64,000 bases of DNA, from NCBI GenBank assembly GCA_032716605.1, contig CM064502.1:54488932-54552931 (forward strand). The letters run 5' to 3'. The stretch is from Paralithodes platypus. Taxonomy: Eukaryota > Arthropoda > Malacostraca > Decapoda > Lithodidae. Shown here one piece after another: positions 31,560 through 41,934 of this stretch. How positions within the stretch are numbered: the stretch's first letter is position 1; every line of letters begins with the position of its first letter. Below the pieces are notes generated by a model. The model was not told the DNA's origin and searched no databases. It saw only the letters and a program-made list of their open reading frames with translations. The position numbers and the translations under genes were made by a program.

Positions 31560-32413
31560 AATTAAAATGTAAAACTTGCAAACTAAACAAACCAAAATTG
31601 GGACAAGGACAATATAAAGTCAAATTAAATTATCAAAATCGCTATGTGGAAACAACGTTTACTAAAATGAAAATTATTAAATAAAAGAACACAATCCACC
31701 ACATAGGGTGTACATTACTAAGTTAATCTGTTTCCCAAGCAAACTAATCGCACATATAACAACGCACTATCGTCACGTTAAAGGAAGTAGTCAAGTTTGG
31801 GAAGTCCGGGACGTTCTGGCAAATTTTACTAAACTCTGCATGAATAAAGAAACTATATGTTAAATGTCAAAATATTATTTAAAATCAAATTTGCAACATG
31901 ACAAGACATTAAAATAGTACAAAATACAAATATTGATAAGATATCTATACTATTACAAAATATATAAAATACAGTACAGCACTCGCTAACGATAGTGCTA
32001 TCGGGTAGGTACCTGTAAGCATAGCAGGCCTCAAGTGACCCCTATCAATAACTACCCTAGAAATAACCTACATTTATAGCACAAATAAACTATGGAAATC
32101 GCAAAAGTAAGCAATTTATACTATCGACAATGAATACATATAATATAAAGACAAATAATTACAAAATATGAAGTAACAGATTTAAACAAAGAGTACTCTT
32201 TTAACAAGAACAATAAATTTAAAAAATCATCAATATTAATATTAATAATAGAAAAAGAAAAAAAGAAACAATAAATACAGACAAAAAGTAAGCAGAGGTT
32301 ATACAAGAAACTTCAAGTTAAAAATGCTTGATTAAAATTATTGGTCAAATTTTAGAATACAGTCACAATAATTGACCCTAAAAAGATTAAATTTATGGAA
32401 CAATTTACTTGCA
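31560..32413. repeat. 850-bp segmental duplication, copy 2
   Basis: It matches 21379-22229 and begins just outside the target duplication of LINE copy 2. Differences include a ten-base insertion near 32000 and several small A-rich indels. No gene is recognised in either copy. Confidence 0.85.
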
Positions 32414-32649
32414 ATTTAGGCTACTCTACCAGTAATTTAACTTTTATCCTTCTACATTAGAACTTCTGTTCAGTCTGCGTTAATTTTAATTTAAAAATAG
32501 AAACTAAATTTACTCTAAATTCCCACATACAGTACTCACCAGTCCCGACCCATGATCTCGGGTGAAGGTATAAGCCTTTATAACGGCACCTTAGAAATTT
32601 CCGTTCCTAATTTCTGAAGGGTGTAGAGAGGGAAGAAGAAGAGTTTGAA

Positions 32650-33120
32650 AGAGAGAAAGCGGTTTGAGTAGCTTTAGATTCTTGATTGAAGGGCCGTTAG
32701 AGTTTGACTAATAAACCCTACCACAGTCCACCACTGAGGGAGCCCCAGGCGGCCAAGCGGACCCAAACAGCACCGGTGGGGAATCACAGGTGCCGAAGTA
32801 ACCCAACGCCACACTAAGATCTTGGTGCGCTTCATACCAGCCATGGAGGCCAGAGTCCACGTCACAGCCACAGCGAACAGGGAGGGTAAAGTAAAGATTC
32901 CAAAAGAGACTAGGCTGCAGTCCGATTCCAAAAAAGATGAAGCTGCGAGAGAGGTCACATTCCAAACAAAGAGGCTGCAGGGAATGTAAAGTCTGATTCC
33001 AAACAAAGAGGTGGCTGTAGCAATGAAGGGTCCGATGGCAATAGAAGCGAGGGCAGTTAAGGTAGTGCTCAACCGTCTCGTACACCGTCCAGCATTACGG
33101 GCAGGAGAAATCTGGCAGGG
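32650..33120 (-). pseudogene. 3' end of another non-LTR retrotransposon
   Basis: Minus-strand reading around 33050-33110 gives C-P-stop-C followed by YETVEHYLNCPRFYCHR. This is the CxxC..H....C knuckle found at the C-terminus of many jockey/I/CR1-type RT proteins (ETVEHYLL.CPRF). A stop replaces the residue between the first two cysteines. Downstream sequence to 32700 stays open in the same frame but contains a partial internal duplication (TTCCAAACAAAGAGG repeated). No RT core is present. Confidence 0.5.
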
Positions 33121-33440
33121 CGTCCAAGTAGGTAAATTTGGTTTGAAGATTATGAAAAGGAATAAAGCAAAATAAAATTTTAGGAAGGAGCGTTGCGTAC
33201 AGATATTACAATCCCCATTTCTAAGTAAAGGGAAACTTTCATTTTCCAAATTATTTAATTCATTATCAGCACTACGAAAGTAAAGAATTAAGAGTAAAGT
33301 GGCAAATCAAAAAGATTCTTTTAACTTAAAACTAAAATAACACTGGTCAAAATTAGATTACAGTACAATGAATTCCCCATATTGCAGTTACTTTGCGGTG
33401 ACTATTAAAGTAATGCAAATTACATAGTTTTACCAATTGT

Positions 33441-33612
33441 TTAACCCTTTCAGCACAAGGATGCCATTTTAAGTTAGACTATGGCTAAAATACACCTATG
33501 CAATATGCTGTTTAAGAAGGGCCTGTGTTAGAGGAATTATGAGTTCTAAAGGTAGACAAGCTAAAAATAGTCTAATGGTAACTAGAATAAGTCTTTGTGC
33601 TGAAGGGGTTAA
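33441..33612 (+). mobile_element. T3 MITE (172 bp)
   Basis: TTAACCCTTTCAGCACAAGG at the left and CTTTGTGCTGAAGGGGTTAA at the right form clean inverted termini with TTAA. Inside are GACTATGGCTAAAATA and its partner AAATAGTCTAATGGTAACT. It is one of the best-preserved T3 copies. Confidence 0.8.
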
Positions 33613-33641
33613 GAAAATGCAGTTAAATGCTTATAAATTAC

Positions 33642-33772
33642 CTATGGCTCTGGTTGTCAGCAGCATCGGCGAAAGCTGCATCCCGAGGAAGTGTTACCAG
33701 TGCTTGATAAACCAGACTATCCGAGGGAACAGCTCTTCCTCCCGGGACAATGGCAGGCACAGTATTATCCAT
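33642..33772 (-). other. Candidate first coding exon of an unknown gene
   Basis: On the minus strand an ATG in strong context (GAGAGCCATGG) opens 43 codons plus two bases, reading MDNTVPAIVPGGRAVPSDS and on through LPRDAAFADAADNQSH. It ends at AG followed by GTAATT, an acceptable donor. Composition is protein-like and GC-richer than the surrounding DNA. The frame is open further upstream, so the exon could be internal. I do not recognise the peptide and find no second exon. An alternative is a fragment of an unrecognised repeat. Confidence 0.3.
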
Positions 33773-33959
33773 GGCTCTCCAAGACTTCCATTGGCACATC
33801 AATCCGGTTTCTTGCGTTCTCGTATTCAGTCTAGGACCCCCTCAGATGGATTATGGAAATAGACTTAAAAAGACCAGTCATAAACTCTTATTTTCCCCAT
33901 ATTAAGCCTGATAAAATTGTTCACTATACAAAGGCTGCATAGTATCCAATACAGGCATG

Positions 33960-34670
33960 TTAACCCCTTCAGACTCTTGTGACTCAGAGGTTGCCAGATT
34001 AGAAATAAGAGTTCGCTCACTCTTATAATTAACTCTCTAAAATTAGTTTTCTGCCCACAGCTAACTCAAAGACTACTGCAGAGGTTTAAGTAACTAAACT
34101 AAAGGTTTGGAAGTACCCCCGATGGTAATAAAGGCTTTAACCCTCCTGGCCCGGTTGTCATTTTAAAATTACACCACGAATTAAGGGCAGGAGACCGAGT
34201 GTCATTTTAAAATCTGTAAGCTTGAAAGCCTATTCAGCTTGGTCTGAACGCTGTGCGTCCGACGCATGTAAACAAAGCAGATCGTTAAGTCACCGCACCT
34301 CCGAAAACAAGAAAGAAACTACTCTTTTGTTATTGTTTGTCTGTATGTCTTTGTTTCAGTAGTGAAAAGATAAGTCATATTGCCAACATCGCCTGCAAGT
34401 ACTCTCCACTGAAATAGTCATCACAACTGAACCAGTTGACAGAGCTCTACTCAACGCCAGTCTACAGATTGGAAACCGCACTAAATTTATTGATGCGTGG
34501 GAAATTTCTAGCAGTTGAACTTAACAAAAATACGGTAGCCTAGGCCTAGACTTTTTTCGGCCAGATCGCCCAGGTAGCCCACACTGTCATTTTGAGAGCC
34601 TGCCCGGGCCAGGAGGGTTAAAGTATCTAATACTGTAGGCTCAAATTTGAGTCATATGTCAGAGGGTTAA
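33960..34670 (+). mobile_element. P2 MITE copy c, split by a P1 MITE
   Basis: P2 termini TTAACCCCTTCAGACTCTTG and ATATGTCAGAGGGTTAA bracket the segment. The P2 body runs normally to AAAGGCTTTAA at 34140, is interrupted by P1, and resumes with TTAAAGTATCTAATACTG at 34618. Removing P1 with one TTAA restores the P2 sequence seen in other copies, so P1 inserted into an existing P2. Confidence 0.9.
34137..34621 (+). mobile_element. P1 MITE copy c, nested in P2
   Basis: TTAACCCTCCTGGCCCGGTT and CCTGCCCGGGCCAGGAGGGTTAA-type ends (the right end read from 34600) are well matched inverted repeats. The body is very close to copy a at 803-1280. The duplicated TTAA on both sides is directly visible. Confidence 0.9.
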
Positions 34671-35130
34671 ATAAAAGTTAAAAGGGAAAAAAATTATGCG
34701 CAAGGTTTTAGCCGATTCATCTACATTTAGTCTGAAAACTAAATGCTCAAAAAGGGGAGCCTATTTGTAAACCGTTTTTTGAAAGTTTTAAAGATAAATT
34801 TAGCAGATACACTACTAATAAAGTACAGTATGCTAACTTTCCAAAATAATTTTATAAAGTTTACTGAAAATTAAGTTTATCAGTTACTGTGTATTAGACA
34901 TATCTAGAAACTGAGCTCTAATATTAAAACTAACTTATCACCTTCGTATTCTGTAAAGAATTTACCGCATTCGACAATCTGCAAAGGTGAAATTACCGAA
35001 TTTCACTATCTGCAAAGAACTTCCCGCTGCCGAGAATCCAAAATGAAGAACTTCCTGGACTTTGACAATCAGCAAAAAGAACTTCCTGCCTCGCTATCTG
35101 CAGAGAACGTACCACCTCGCAATCTGCAAA

Positions 35131-37918
35131 GAACAACCACAGGATTCTGTAAAGGAGAACTTACCACCACGGGATTCTGTAAAGGAGAACTTACCACCAC
35201 GGGATTCTGTGAAGGAGAACTTACCACCACGGGATTCTGTGAAGGAGAACTTACCACCACGGGATTCTGTAAAGGAGAACTTACCACCACGGGATTCTGT
35301 AAAGGAGAACTTACCACCACGGGATTCTGTAAAGGAGAACTTACCACCACGGGATTCTGTAAAGGAGAACTTACCACCACGGGATTCTGCAAAGGAGAAC
35401 TTACCACCACGGGATTCTGCAAAGGAGAACTTACCACCACGGGATTCTGCAAAGGAGAACTTACCACCACGGGATTCTGCAAAGGAGAACTTACCACCAC
35501 GGGATTCTGCAAAGGAGAACTTACCACCACGGGATTCTGCAAAGGAGAACTTACCACCACGGGATTCTGCAAAGGAGAACTTACCACCACGGGATTCTGC
35601 AAAGGAGAACTTACCACCACGGGATTCTGCAAAGGAGAACTTACCACCACGGGATTCTGCAAAGGAGAACTTACCACCACGGGATTCTGCAAAGGAGAAC
35701 TTACCACCACGGGATTCTGCAAAGGAGAACTTACCACCACGGGATTCTGCAAAGGAGAACTTACCACCACGGGATTCTGCAAAGGAGAACTTACCACCAC
35801 GGGATTCTGCAAAGGAGAACTTACCACCACGGGATTCTGCAAAGGAGAACTTCCCACCACGGGATTCTGCAAAGGAGAACTTCCCACCACGGGATTCTGC
35901 AAAGGAGAACTTCCCACCACGGGATTCTGCAAAGGAGAACTTCCCACCACGGGATTCTGCAAAGGAGAACTTCCCACCACGGGATTCTGCAAAGGAGAAC
36001 TTCCCACCACGGGATTCTGCAAAGGAGAACTTCCCACCACGGGATTCTGCAAAGGAGAACTTCCCACCACGGGATTCTGCAAAGGAGAACTTCCCACCAC
36101 GGGATTCTGCAAAGGAGAACTTCCCACCACGGGATTCTGCAAAGGAGAACTTCCCACCACGGGATTCTGCAAAGGAGAACTTCCCACCACGGGATTCTGC
36201 AAAGGAGAACTTCCCACCACGGGATTCTGCAAAGGAGAACTTCCCACCACGGGATTCTGCAGAGGAGAACTTCCCACCACGGGATTCTGCAGAGGAGAAC
36301 TTCCCACCACGGGATTCTGCAGAGGAGAACTTCCCACCACGGGATTCTGTAGAGGAGAACTTCCCACCACGGGATTCTGTAAAGGAGAACTTCCCACCAC
36401 GGGATTCTGTAAAGGAGAACTTCCCACCACGGGATTCTGTAAAGGAGAACTTCCCACCACGGGATTCTGTAAAGGAGAACTTCCCACCACGGGATTCTGT
36501 AAAGGAGAACTTCCCACCACGGGATTCTGTAAAGGAGAACTTCCCACCACGGGATTCTGTAAAGGAGAACTTCCCACCACGGGATTCTGTAAAGGAGAAC
36601 TTCCCACCACGGGATTCTGTAAAGGAGAACTTCCCACCACGGGATTCTGTAAAGGAGAACTTCCCACCACGGGATTCTGTAAAGGAGAACTTTCCGCCAC
36701 GGGATTCTGTAAAGGAGAACTTCCCACCACGGGATTCTGTAAAGGAGAACTTCCCACCACGGGATTCTGTAAAGGAGAACTTCCCACCACGGGATTCTGT
36801 AAAGGAGAACTTCCCACCACGGGATTCTGTAAAGGAGAACTTCCCACCACGGGATTCTGTAAAGGAGAACTTCCCACCACGGGATTCTGTAAAGGAGAAC
36901 TTCCCACCACGGGATTCTGTAAAGGAGAACTTCCCACCACGGGATTCTGTAAAGGAGAACTTCCCACCACGGGATTCTGTAAAGGAGAACTTCCCACCAC
37001 GGGATTCTGTAAAGGAGAACTTCCCACCACGGGATTCTGTAAAGGAGAACTTCCCACCACGGGATTCTGTAAAGGAGAACTTCCCACCACGGGATTCTGT
37101 AAAGGAGAACTTCCCACCACGGGATTCTGTAAAGGAGAACTTCCCACCACGGGATTCTGTAAAGGAGAACTTCCCACCACGGGATTCTGTAAAGGAGAAC
37201 TTCCCACCACGGGATTCTGTAAAGGAGAACTTCCCACCACGGGATTCTGTAAAGGAGAACTTCCACCACGGGATTCTGTAAAGGAGAACTTACCACCACG
37301 GGATTCTGTAAAGGAGAACTTACCACCACGGGATTCTGTAAAGGAGAACTTACCACCACGGGATTCTGTAAAGGAGAACTTACCACCACGGGATTCTGTA
37401 AAGGAGAACTTACCACCACGGGATTCTGTAAAGGAGAACTTACCACCACGGGATTCTGTAAAGGAGAACTTACCACCACGGGATTCTGTAAAGGAGAACT
37501 TACCACCACGGGATTCTGTAAAGGAGAACTTACCACCACGGGATTCTGTAAAGGAGAACTTACCACCACGGGATTCTGTAAAGGAGAACTTACCACCACG
37601 GGATTCTGTAAAGGAGAACTTACCACCACGGGATTCTGTAAAGGAGAACTTACCACCACGGGATTCTGTAAAGGAGAACTTACCACCACGGGATTCTGTA
37701 AAGGAGAACTTACCACCACGGGATTCTGTAAAGGAGAACTTACCACCACGGGATTCTGTAAAGGAGAACTTACCACCACGGGATTCTGTAAAGGAGAACT
37801 TACCACCACGGGATTCTGTAAAGGAGAACTTACCACCACGGGATTCTGTAAAGGAGAACTTACCACCACGGGATTCTGTAAAGGAGAACTTCCCACCACG
37901 GGATACTGAAAGGAGAAC
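35131..37918. repeat. 30-bp minisatellite, about 92 copies
   Basis: The unit is TTACCACCACGGGATTCTGT plus AAAGGAGAAC. Variants are in blocks: TTACC/TGT 35161-35370 (7 copies, two with GAAG), TTACC/TGC 35371-35850 (16), TTCCC/TGC 35851-36240 (13), AGAG 36241-36360 (4), TTCCC/TGT 36361-37260 (30, one TTTCCGCC at 36691), one 29-bp unit 37261-37289, then TTACC/TGT 37290-37889 (20). Because 30 is divisible by three and the unit lacks stops in several frames, very long open frames exist on both strands. They are artefacts unless transcription is shown. Confidence 0.97.
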
Positions 37919-38465
37919 TTACCGCCTCGGGATTCTGAAAAGAACAGACATACAATTTGTAAAATAACTTCCCGCCACAGGATTCAACGCAAGAAGAATT
38001 TTACGCCACAATCTGTAAAGAATTAAGAACTTACCGCCTCACAATCAGTAGAGAAATTATCGACACAATCTGTAAAGAACTTACCGCCACAGGATTCAGC
38101 AAAGAACTTACCGCCTCGGGATTATGCAAAGATTAACTTACCGCCATACAATCTGTAAAAGAACTTACCGCCACGGGATTAAAAGACTAACTTTCCACCA
38201 CGGGATTCAAAGAACTTACCACCTCTCAATCTGTAAAGAAAAACTTGCTACACAATCTAAAAGAACTTACTGCCACTGGATTCAGCAAAGAAGAACTTAC
38301 CGCCAAGGGACAACAAAGAAGGACTTGCCGCTACACAATCTGTAAAGAAGAACTTACCGCCTCTGGATTCTGCAAAGACGAACTTACCGCCTCTGGATTC
38401 AACGCAAGAACTTACCGCCACGGGATTAAACGCAAGAAGAATATGCCGCCACAATCTGTAAAACA

Positions 38466-38689
38466 ATTACTCACGTTCTTGACGCAATTTTGAGCCTATT
38501 AGGGATACTTTAAAGCCTTTGTTACCATCAGGGGTATTTAAAACCTTTAGTTTAGTTACTTTAACCTCTGCAGTCGTCTGAGTTAGCTGTGGGCAGAAAA
38601 CTAATTTTAGAGTTAATTATAAGAGCGAGAAAACCATTTCTTATTGCTAATCTGGCAACCTCTGCATCATATGGTCGTGAGAGGGTTAA
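38466..38689 (-). mobile_element. P2 MITE copy d, inserted in the minisatellite
   Basis: In reverse orientation it runs from ATTACTCACGTTCTTGACGC to GGTCGTGAGAGGGTTAA and contains the P2 body (GTTAGCTGTGGGCAGAAAAC). Minisatellite sequence (ATCTGTAAAACAATTA, then TTAAGAACTTACTG) lies directly on both sides, so it entered an existing array at a TTAA. Confidence 0.85.
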
Positions 38690-38696
38690 GAACTTA

Positions 38697-38925
38697 CTGC
38701 CTCACAATCTGTAAAGAACTTACCGCCTCACAATCCGTAAAGAACTTACCGCCTCACAATCCGTAAAGAACTTACCGCCTCACAATCCGTAAAGAACTTA
38801 CCGCCTCACAATCCGTAAAGAACTTACCGCCTCACAATCCGTAAAGAACTTACCGCCTCACAATCCGTAAAGAACTTACCGCCTCACAATCCGTAAAGAA
38901 CTTACCGCCTCACAATCCGTAAAGA
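38697..38925. repeat. 26-bp minisatellite, about 9 copies
   Basis: The unit CCTCACAATCCGTAAAGAAC plus TTACCG is almost invariant apart from the first copy (CTGT instead of CCGT). It shares GTAAAGAACTTACCG with the 30-bp array. Confidence 0.9.
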
Positions 38926-38931
38926 ACTTTC

Positions 38932-39155
38932 CAACAATCTGTAAAGAACTTAGCACCTCACAATCTGTAAAGAACTTACCAACAATCTGTAAAGAACTTA
39001 CCAACAATCTGTAAAGAACTTACCAACAATCTGTAAAGAACTTACCAACAATCTGTAAAGAACTTGCCAACAATCTGTAAAGAACTTGCCAACAATCTGT
39101 AAAGAACTTGCCAACAATCTGTAAAGAACTTGCCAACAATCTGTAAAGAACTTAC
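38932..39155. repeat. 22-bp minisatellite, about 9 copies
   Basis: The unit AACAATCTGTAAAGAACTTA plus CC repeats, with a single longer GCACCTCACAATC unit at 38950. Four later copies change TTACC to TTGCC. It derives from the same core as the 26- and 30-bp arrays by loss of the CCTC segment. Confidence 0.88.
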
Positions 39156-39215
39156 CGCCTCGGGATTCATCAAAGGAGAAGTTACCGCCGTGGGATTCAG
39201 CAAAGAACTTACCAA

Positions 39216-40419
39216 CTCTTTATCTTCAGAAACATCACTAGCTACCCTGAAGAAAATAAGTTACCGGTATATACAGTACAGGTATAAATAGAACTGGCTC
39301 AAAGGCTACTGTAATCTCCAGAATAATTAAAGACCTTTTTGCATAGCCTATGTTAACCCTCTCGTTCGCCAGAAAATGCACTAGCGGCTTTCAAAACAAT
39401 AATAGACAAATCACCCAAAGACGTTAATCTCAGTCTCCGTTTAAGAAAAAAGGAATTCAGTGAGAACTCCCAACACTTAAGCCAAAAACAAAAGCTTCAG
39501 ACTTTCATTTTATGCCTCCGAATAGGAAATTCTTTGATCTATTATTTTTTGGAATCTCTACTACGTACAATGTGTCCATATGCGATTGGAATTGAATAGT
39601 ACACAGTATAGAAAGACAGAAGTGCTTTGATATAATCATTTGTGGTCAAGAAATTGTCCGATACTCCTAAGGCAAGCCTTCATATTTAAAAAAAAGTTCC
39701 AACTGCCACGGTTACATTACCGGTATACTGTATACGCATATCAAAATACTCTAGAACTTTTTTAGTGATAGACTTTGTTCTTGCTTAAAGTTTAAGTTTC
39801 TTTATATATTGCCATAAGTCCAACATTTTAAGCCGCATAGTTAAGTGAAATGCGGGCATAAAGCGAAATTTTCCACAATCACTCATTAAAATTTGAGATT
39901 AAAATATTCATATTAATTCAATTATTTACGGGAAAAATTGGATACAAATGGCAAGGGCATACACAATTATAGTACAGTACCGGTACTCATAAAAAAACTC
40001 TGGTCATTTAAGTTTTCGGTTAAAAATGGTCAGTTAAATTACGCAAGGATCAAATTTGTTCTCCATACATTTCAGATATTTAGAAGTTTATATTCTTATA
40101 AGAGATTATAAGTATACAGTATATAAGAGGAAAAAAAAAATGGAGATTGGGCGGGAGTAAATAGATATAAAATTTATACCTAGTAATTCTTATACTGGTA
40201 ATAAAAAATAGATTACGAATTTTTGGTCCAACAGCATACTCATTACGCCAAAACCTAAAATTTGGAATACGTATTTACAGTAGGCCTACAGTATATAGAA
40301 TGCAATACTGTATTAGAATACCGTATTACCGAGAAGCAAAACAATGCTGGATCGGCCAGGATATACTTTATAAAAAAAAAAAAAAAAATGCAATTAACTC
40401 TAGTAATAAACCATATGAA
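39216..40419. other. AT-rich interval, no gene seen
   Basis: No protein-like frame or recognised repeat apart from an A-tract at 40130 and 40370. A region at 39350-39480 begins TTAACCCTCTCGTTCGCCAG, which looks like a TTAA-type MITE left end without an identified right end. Confidence 0.45.
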
Positions 40420-40614
40420 CGTATGGGAAGAGAGGACAGGTGTACGAAAGCGAGGTGTTAAGAACAGAGAGAGGTAAACCTAGAGCCTTTGAAGGATGGA
40501 ATGAAGGCAGTGCTGGATGGGAGGAGGGGCATCAACTGACATGGGGACAGGGGTGTATGGGGGCATTTTGTTAGTGGCCACTCCTTCGGGGATCACCGTG
40601 TCTGACAATAGATA
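40420..40614 (+). pseudogene. 3' end of an RTE-like retrotransposon
   Basis: GAGAGGACAGGTGTACGAAAG, GGAGGGGCATCAACTGACATG and GGCCACTCCTTCGGGGATCA match the 3' end at 1790-1990 (minus) of the RTE fragment. An ATAGATATATAG tail follows. Only the last 190 bp are present; no frame is kept. Confidence 0.75.
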
Positions 40615-40733
40615 TATAGAACTCTAGTAATGCCCAGTGAGAGGGTTAATATCCCCCAAAAAAATCAATTTCCAAAACACAAGTGCATTACTGTAGGCTA
40701 TGGGTATATACTTGTCAAATATATTAACCCTCT

Positions 40734-40954
40734 CACGACCATATGACGCAGAGGTTGCCACATTAGCAATAAGAAATAGAGTTCTCTCACTCTTATAATT
40801 ACCTCTCCAAAATTAGTTTTCTGCCCACAGCTAACTCAAAGACAACTGCAGAGGTTAAAGTAACTAAACTGAAGGTTTCTAAATACCCCTGATGCTAACA
40901 AAGACTTTGAAGTATCCCCAAAGCTCAAAATTGAGTCAAGAACGTGAGTGTTAA
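40734..40954 (+). mobile_element. P2 MITE, copy e
   Basis: TTAACCCTCTCACGACCATA at the left and GAACGTGAGTGTTAA at the right, with the P2 body TTTTCTGCCCACAGCTAACT. The right terminus has lost one G pair relative to copy a. Confidence 0.85.
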
Positions 40955-40959
40955 TTTCA

Positions 40960-41085
40960 CTCCAACACTAAACTCCTCTCAATTAATTAAATTAAGGAAA
41001 GCATGTGATCCACCGGGATTCTAATCTAGGTTATCAGATTTTAAACACTAACCATTATACAGTACCATCAAGCCATATTTCACAA
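40960..41085 (-). repeat. SINE-B with tail
   Basis: Minus strand: TTGATGGTACTGTATAATGG (box A-like), TAGATTAGAATCCCGGTGGA (decayed box B), then CACATGCTTTCCTTAATTTA and GGAGTTTAGTGTTGGAGTG. Head and tail match 54947-55065, defining the SINE-B family. Confidence 0.6.
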
Positions 41086-41339
41086 CCTCACTAAAGTGGT
41101 ATGAACCAAAACAAGGAGAGCCTTCTTAATGTAAAAGAGATTTAGTTCTTTATCACAAAACTGCATTTCTATTTTATTAGAGAAAGGGTTGGTAGTATCT
41201 TCCCACAGGTTGTAAGATGCTGTACAAACAAATTTAAAGAAGTGCTCTACATCAGCGAACTTCCAGTCTCTCAACCTAATTCCAGCATTCTAGGCAGCCC
41301 TGTTCAGAGCCATCTCGCTCTGCAGGTTTTTTAAATTAA

Positions 41340-41530
41340 AGATCGTGTAGTCATATTTCGTAGTCTAATATTACATAGTTTAAAAAGGGCCTCTAGCAAT
41401 TAACAGGCTTTGAACTCTTTCCATATTAGTTTACTACCACAGATCCTCCTTTAACGGCACAAAATACATTAGTCTACATAAGGCTAAAATAAAATAAATG
41501 CATTTGCAACTACAAAAGGGGTAAAGTCTT
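41340..41530 (+). mobile_element. Decayed T3 MITE
   Basis: The inner motifs AAAAAGGGCCTCTAGCAATT and ACCACAGATCCTCCTTTAAC match the T3 copies at 378-598 and 41714-41934. The ends are eroded. Confidence 0.5.
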
Positions 41531-41713
41531 AACCATCATCCATTTAACTGAACCGGTATTCAGTAATTTTGACCAAGGTAATAGATCTAGTTTGACAGCC
41601 GGATTATGGTACTGTACTTTCATAGTTTTCACACCCACCAATTTTAAAATAAACATAACTAATGAAATAAATGAAAATAATTAATACAGGTGGTACTCCT
41701 GATAGGCTAACCA

Positions 41714-41934
41714 TTAACACTTTCAGTTCTGTGTTGTCCTAAACTTAATTCTGGTAACACAAACCGGTACCATTAGATTTTATTTAGTTTATAAAAGGGC
41801 CTCCAGCAATACAGTAAACAGACTTTCAACTAATCTCCCTTTACCCTTCTTACTACCACAGATCTTTCTGAAACTTCAAAAAAATGGCTATAGCTACAAT
41901 ATAAACTAAATGTTGCCAGTACAGAAGGGGTTAC
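41714..41934 (+). mobile_element. T3 MITE
   Basis: TTAACACTTTCAGTTCTGTG at the left and GCCAGTACAGAAGGGGTTAC at the right, with inner GGGCCTCCAGCAATACAG and ACCACAGATCTTTCTGAAAC. Closely related to the copies in the palindrome at 378-1756. Confidence 0.65.

Larger units (their letters stand above)
34955..39215. repeat. 4.2-kb minisatellite locus with 30-, 26- and 22-bp units
   Basis: All units share the core AATCTGTAAAGAACTTACCG or close variants. Degenerate units flank the array on the left (34955-35130) and right (37919-38465). The regular 30-bp array is 35131-37918, a 26-bp array about 38697-38925 and a 22-bp array about 38932-39155. A P2 MITE interrupts at 38466-38689. On the minus strand the core reads GGTAAGTTCT..TTTACAG. 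Confidence 0.9.

Noticed and set aside
32674..33249. 191-residue novel protein
   Set aside because: The overlapping frame carries a broken RT C-terminal CCHC signature, so the segment is better explained as retroelement debris.
35043..37967. 974-residue repetitive protein in the 30-bp array
   Set aside because: The unit length is a multiple of three and the unit has few stops, so long frames appear on both strands. There is no promoter, splice framing or flanking unique coding sequence.
34955..39215. CRISPR array
   Set aside because: Repeats are contiguous with no unique spacers, the context is eukaryotic and no cas-like gene is present.
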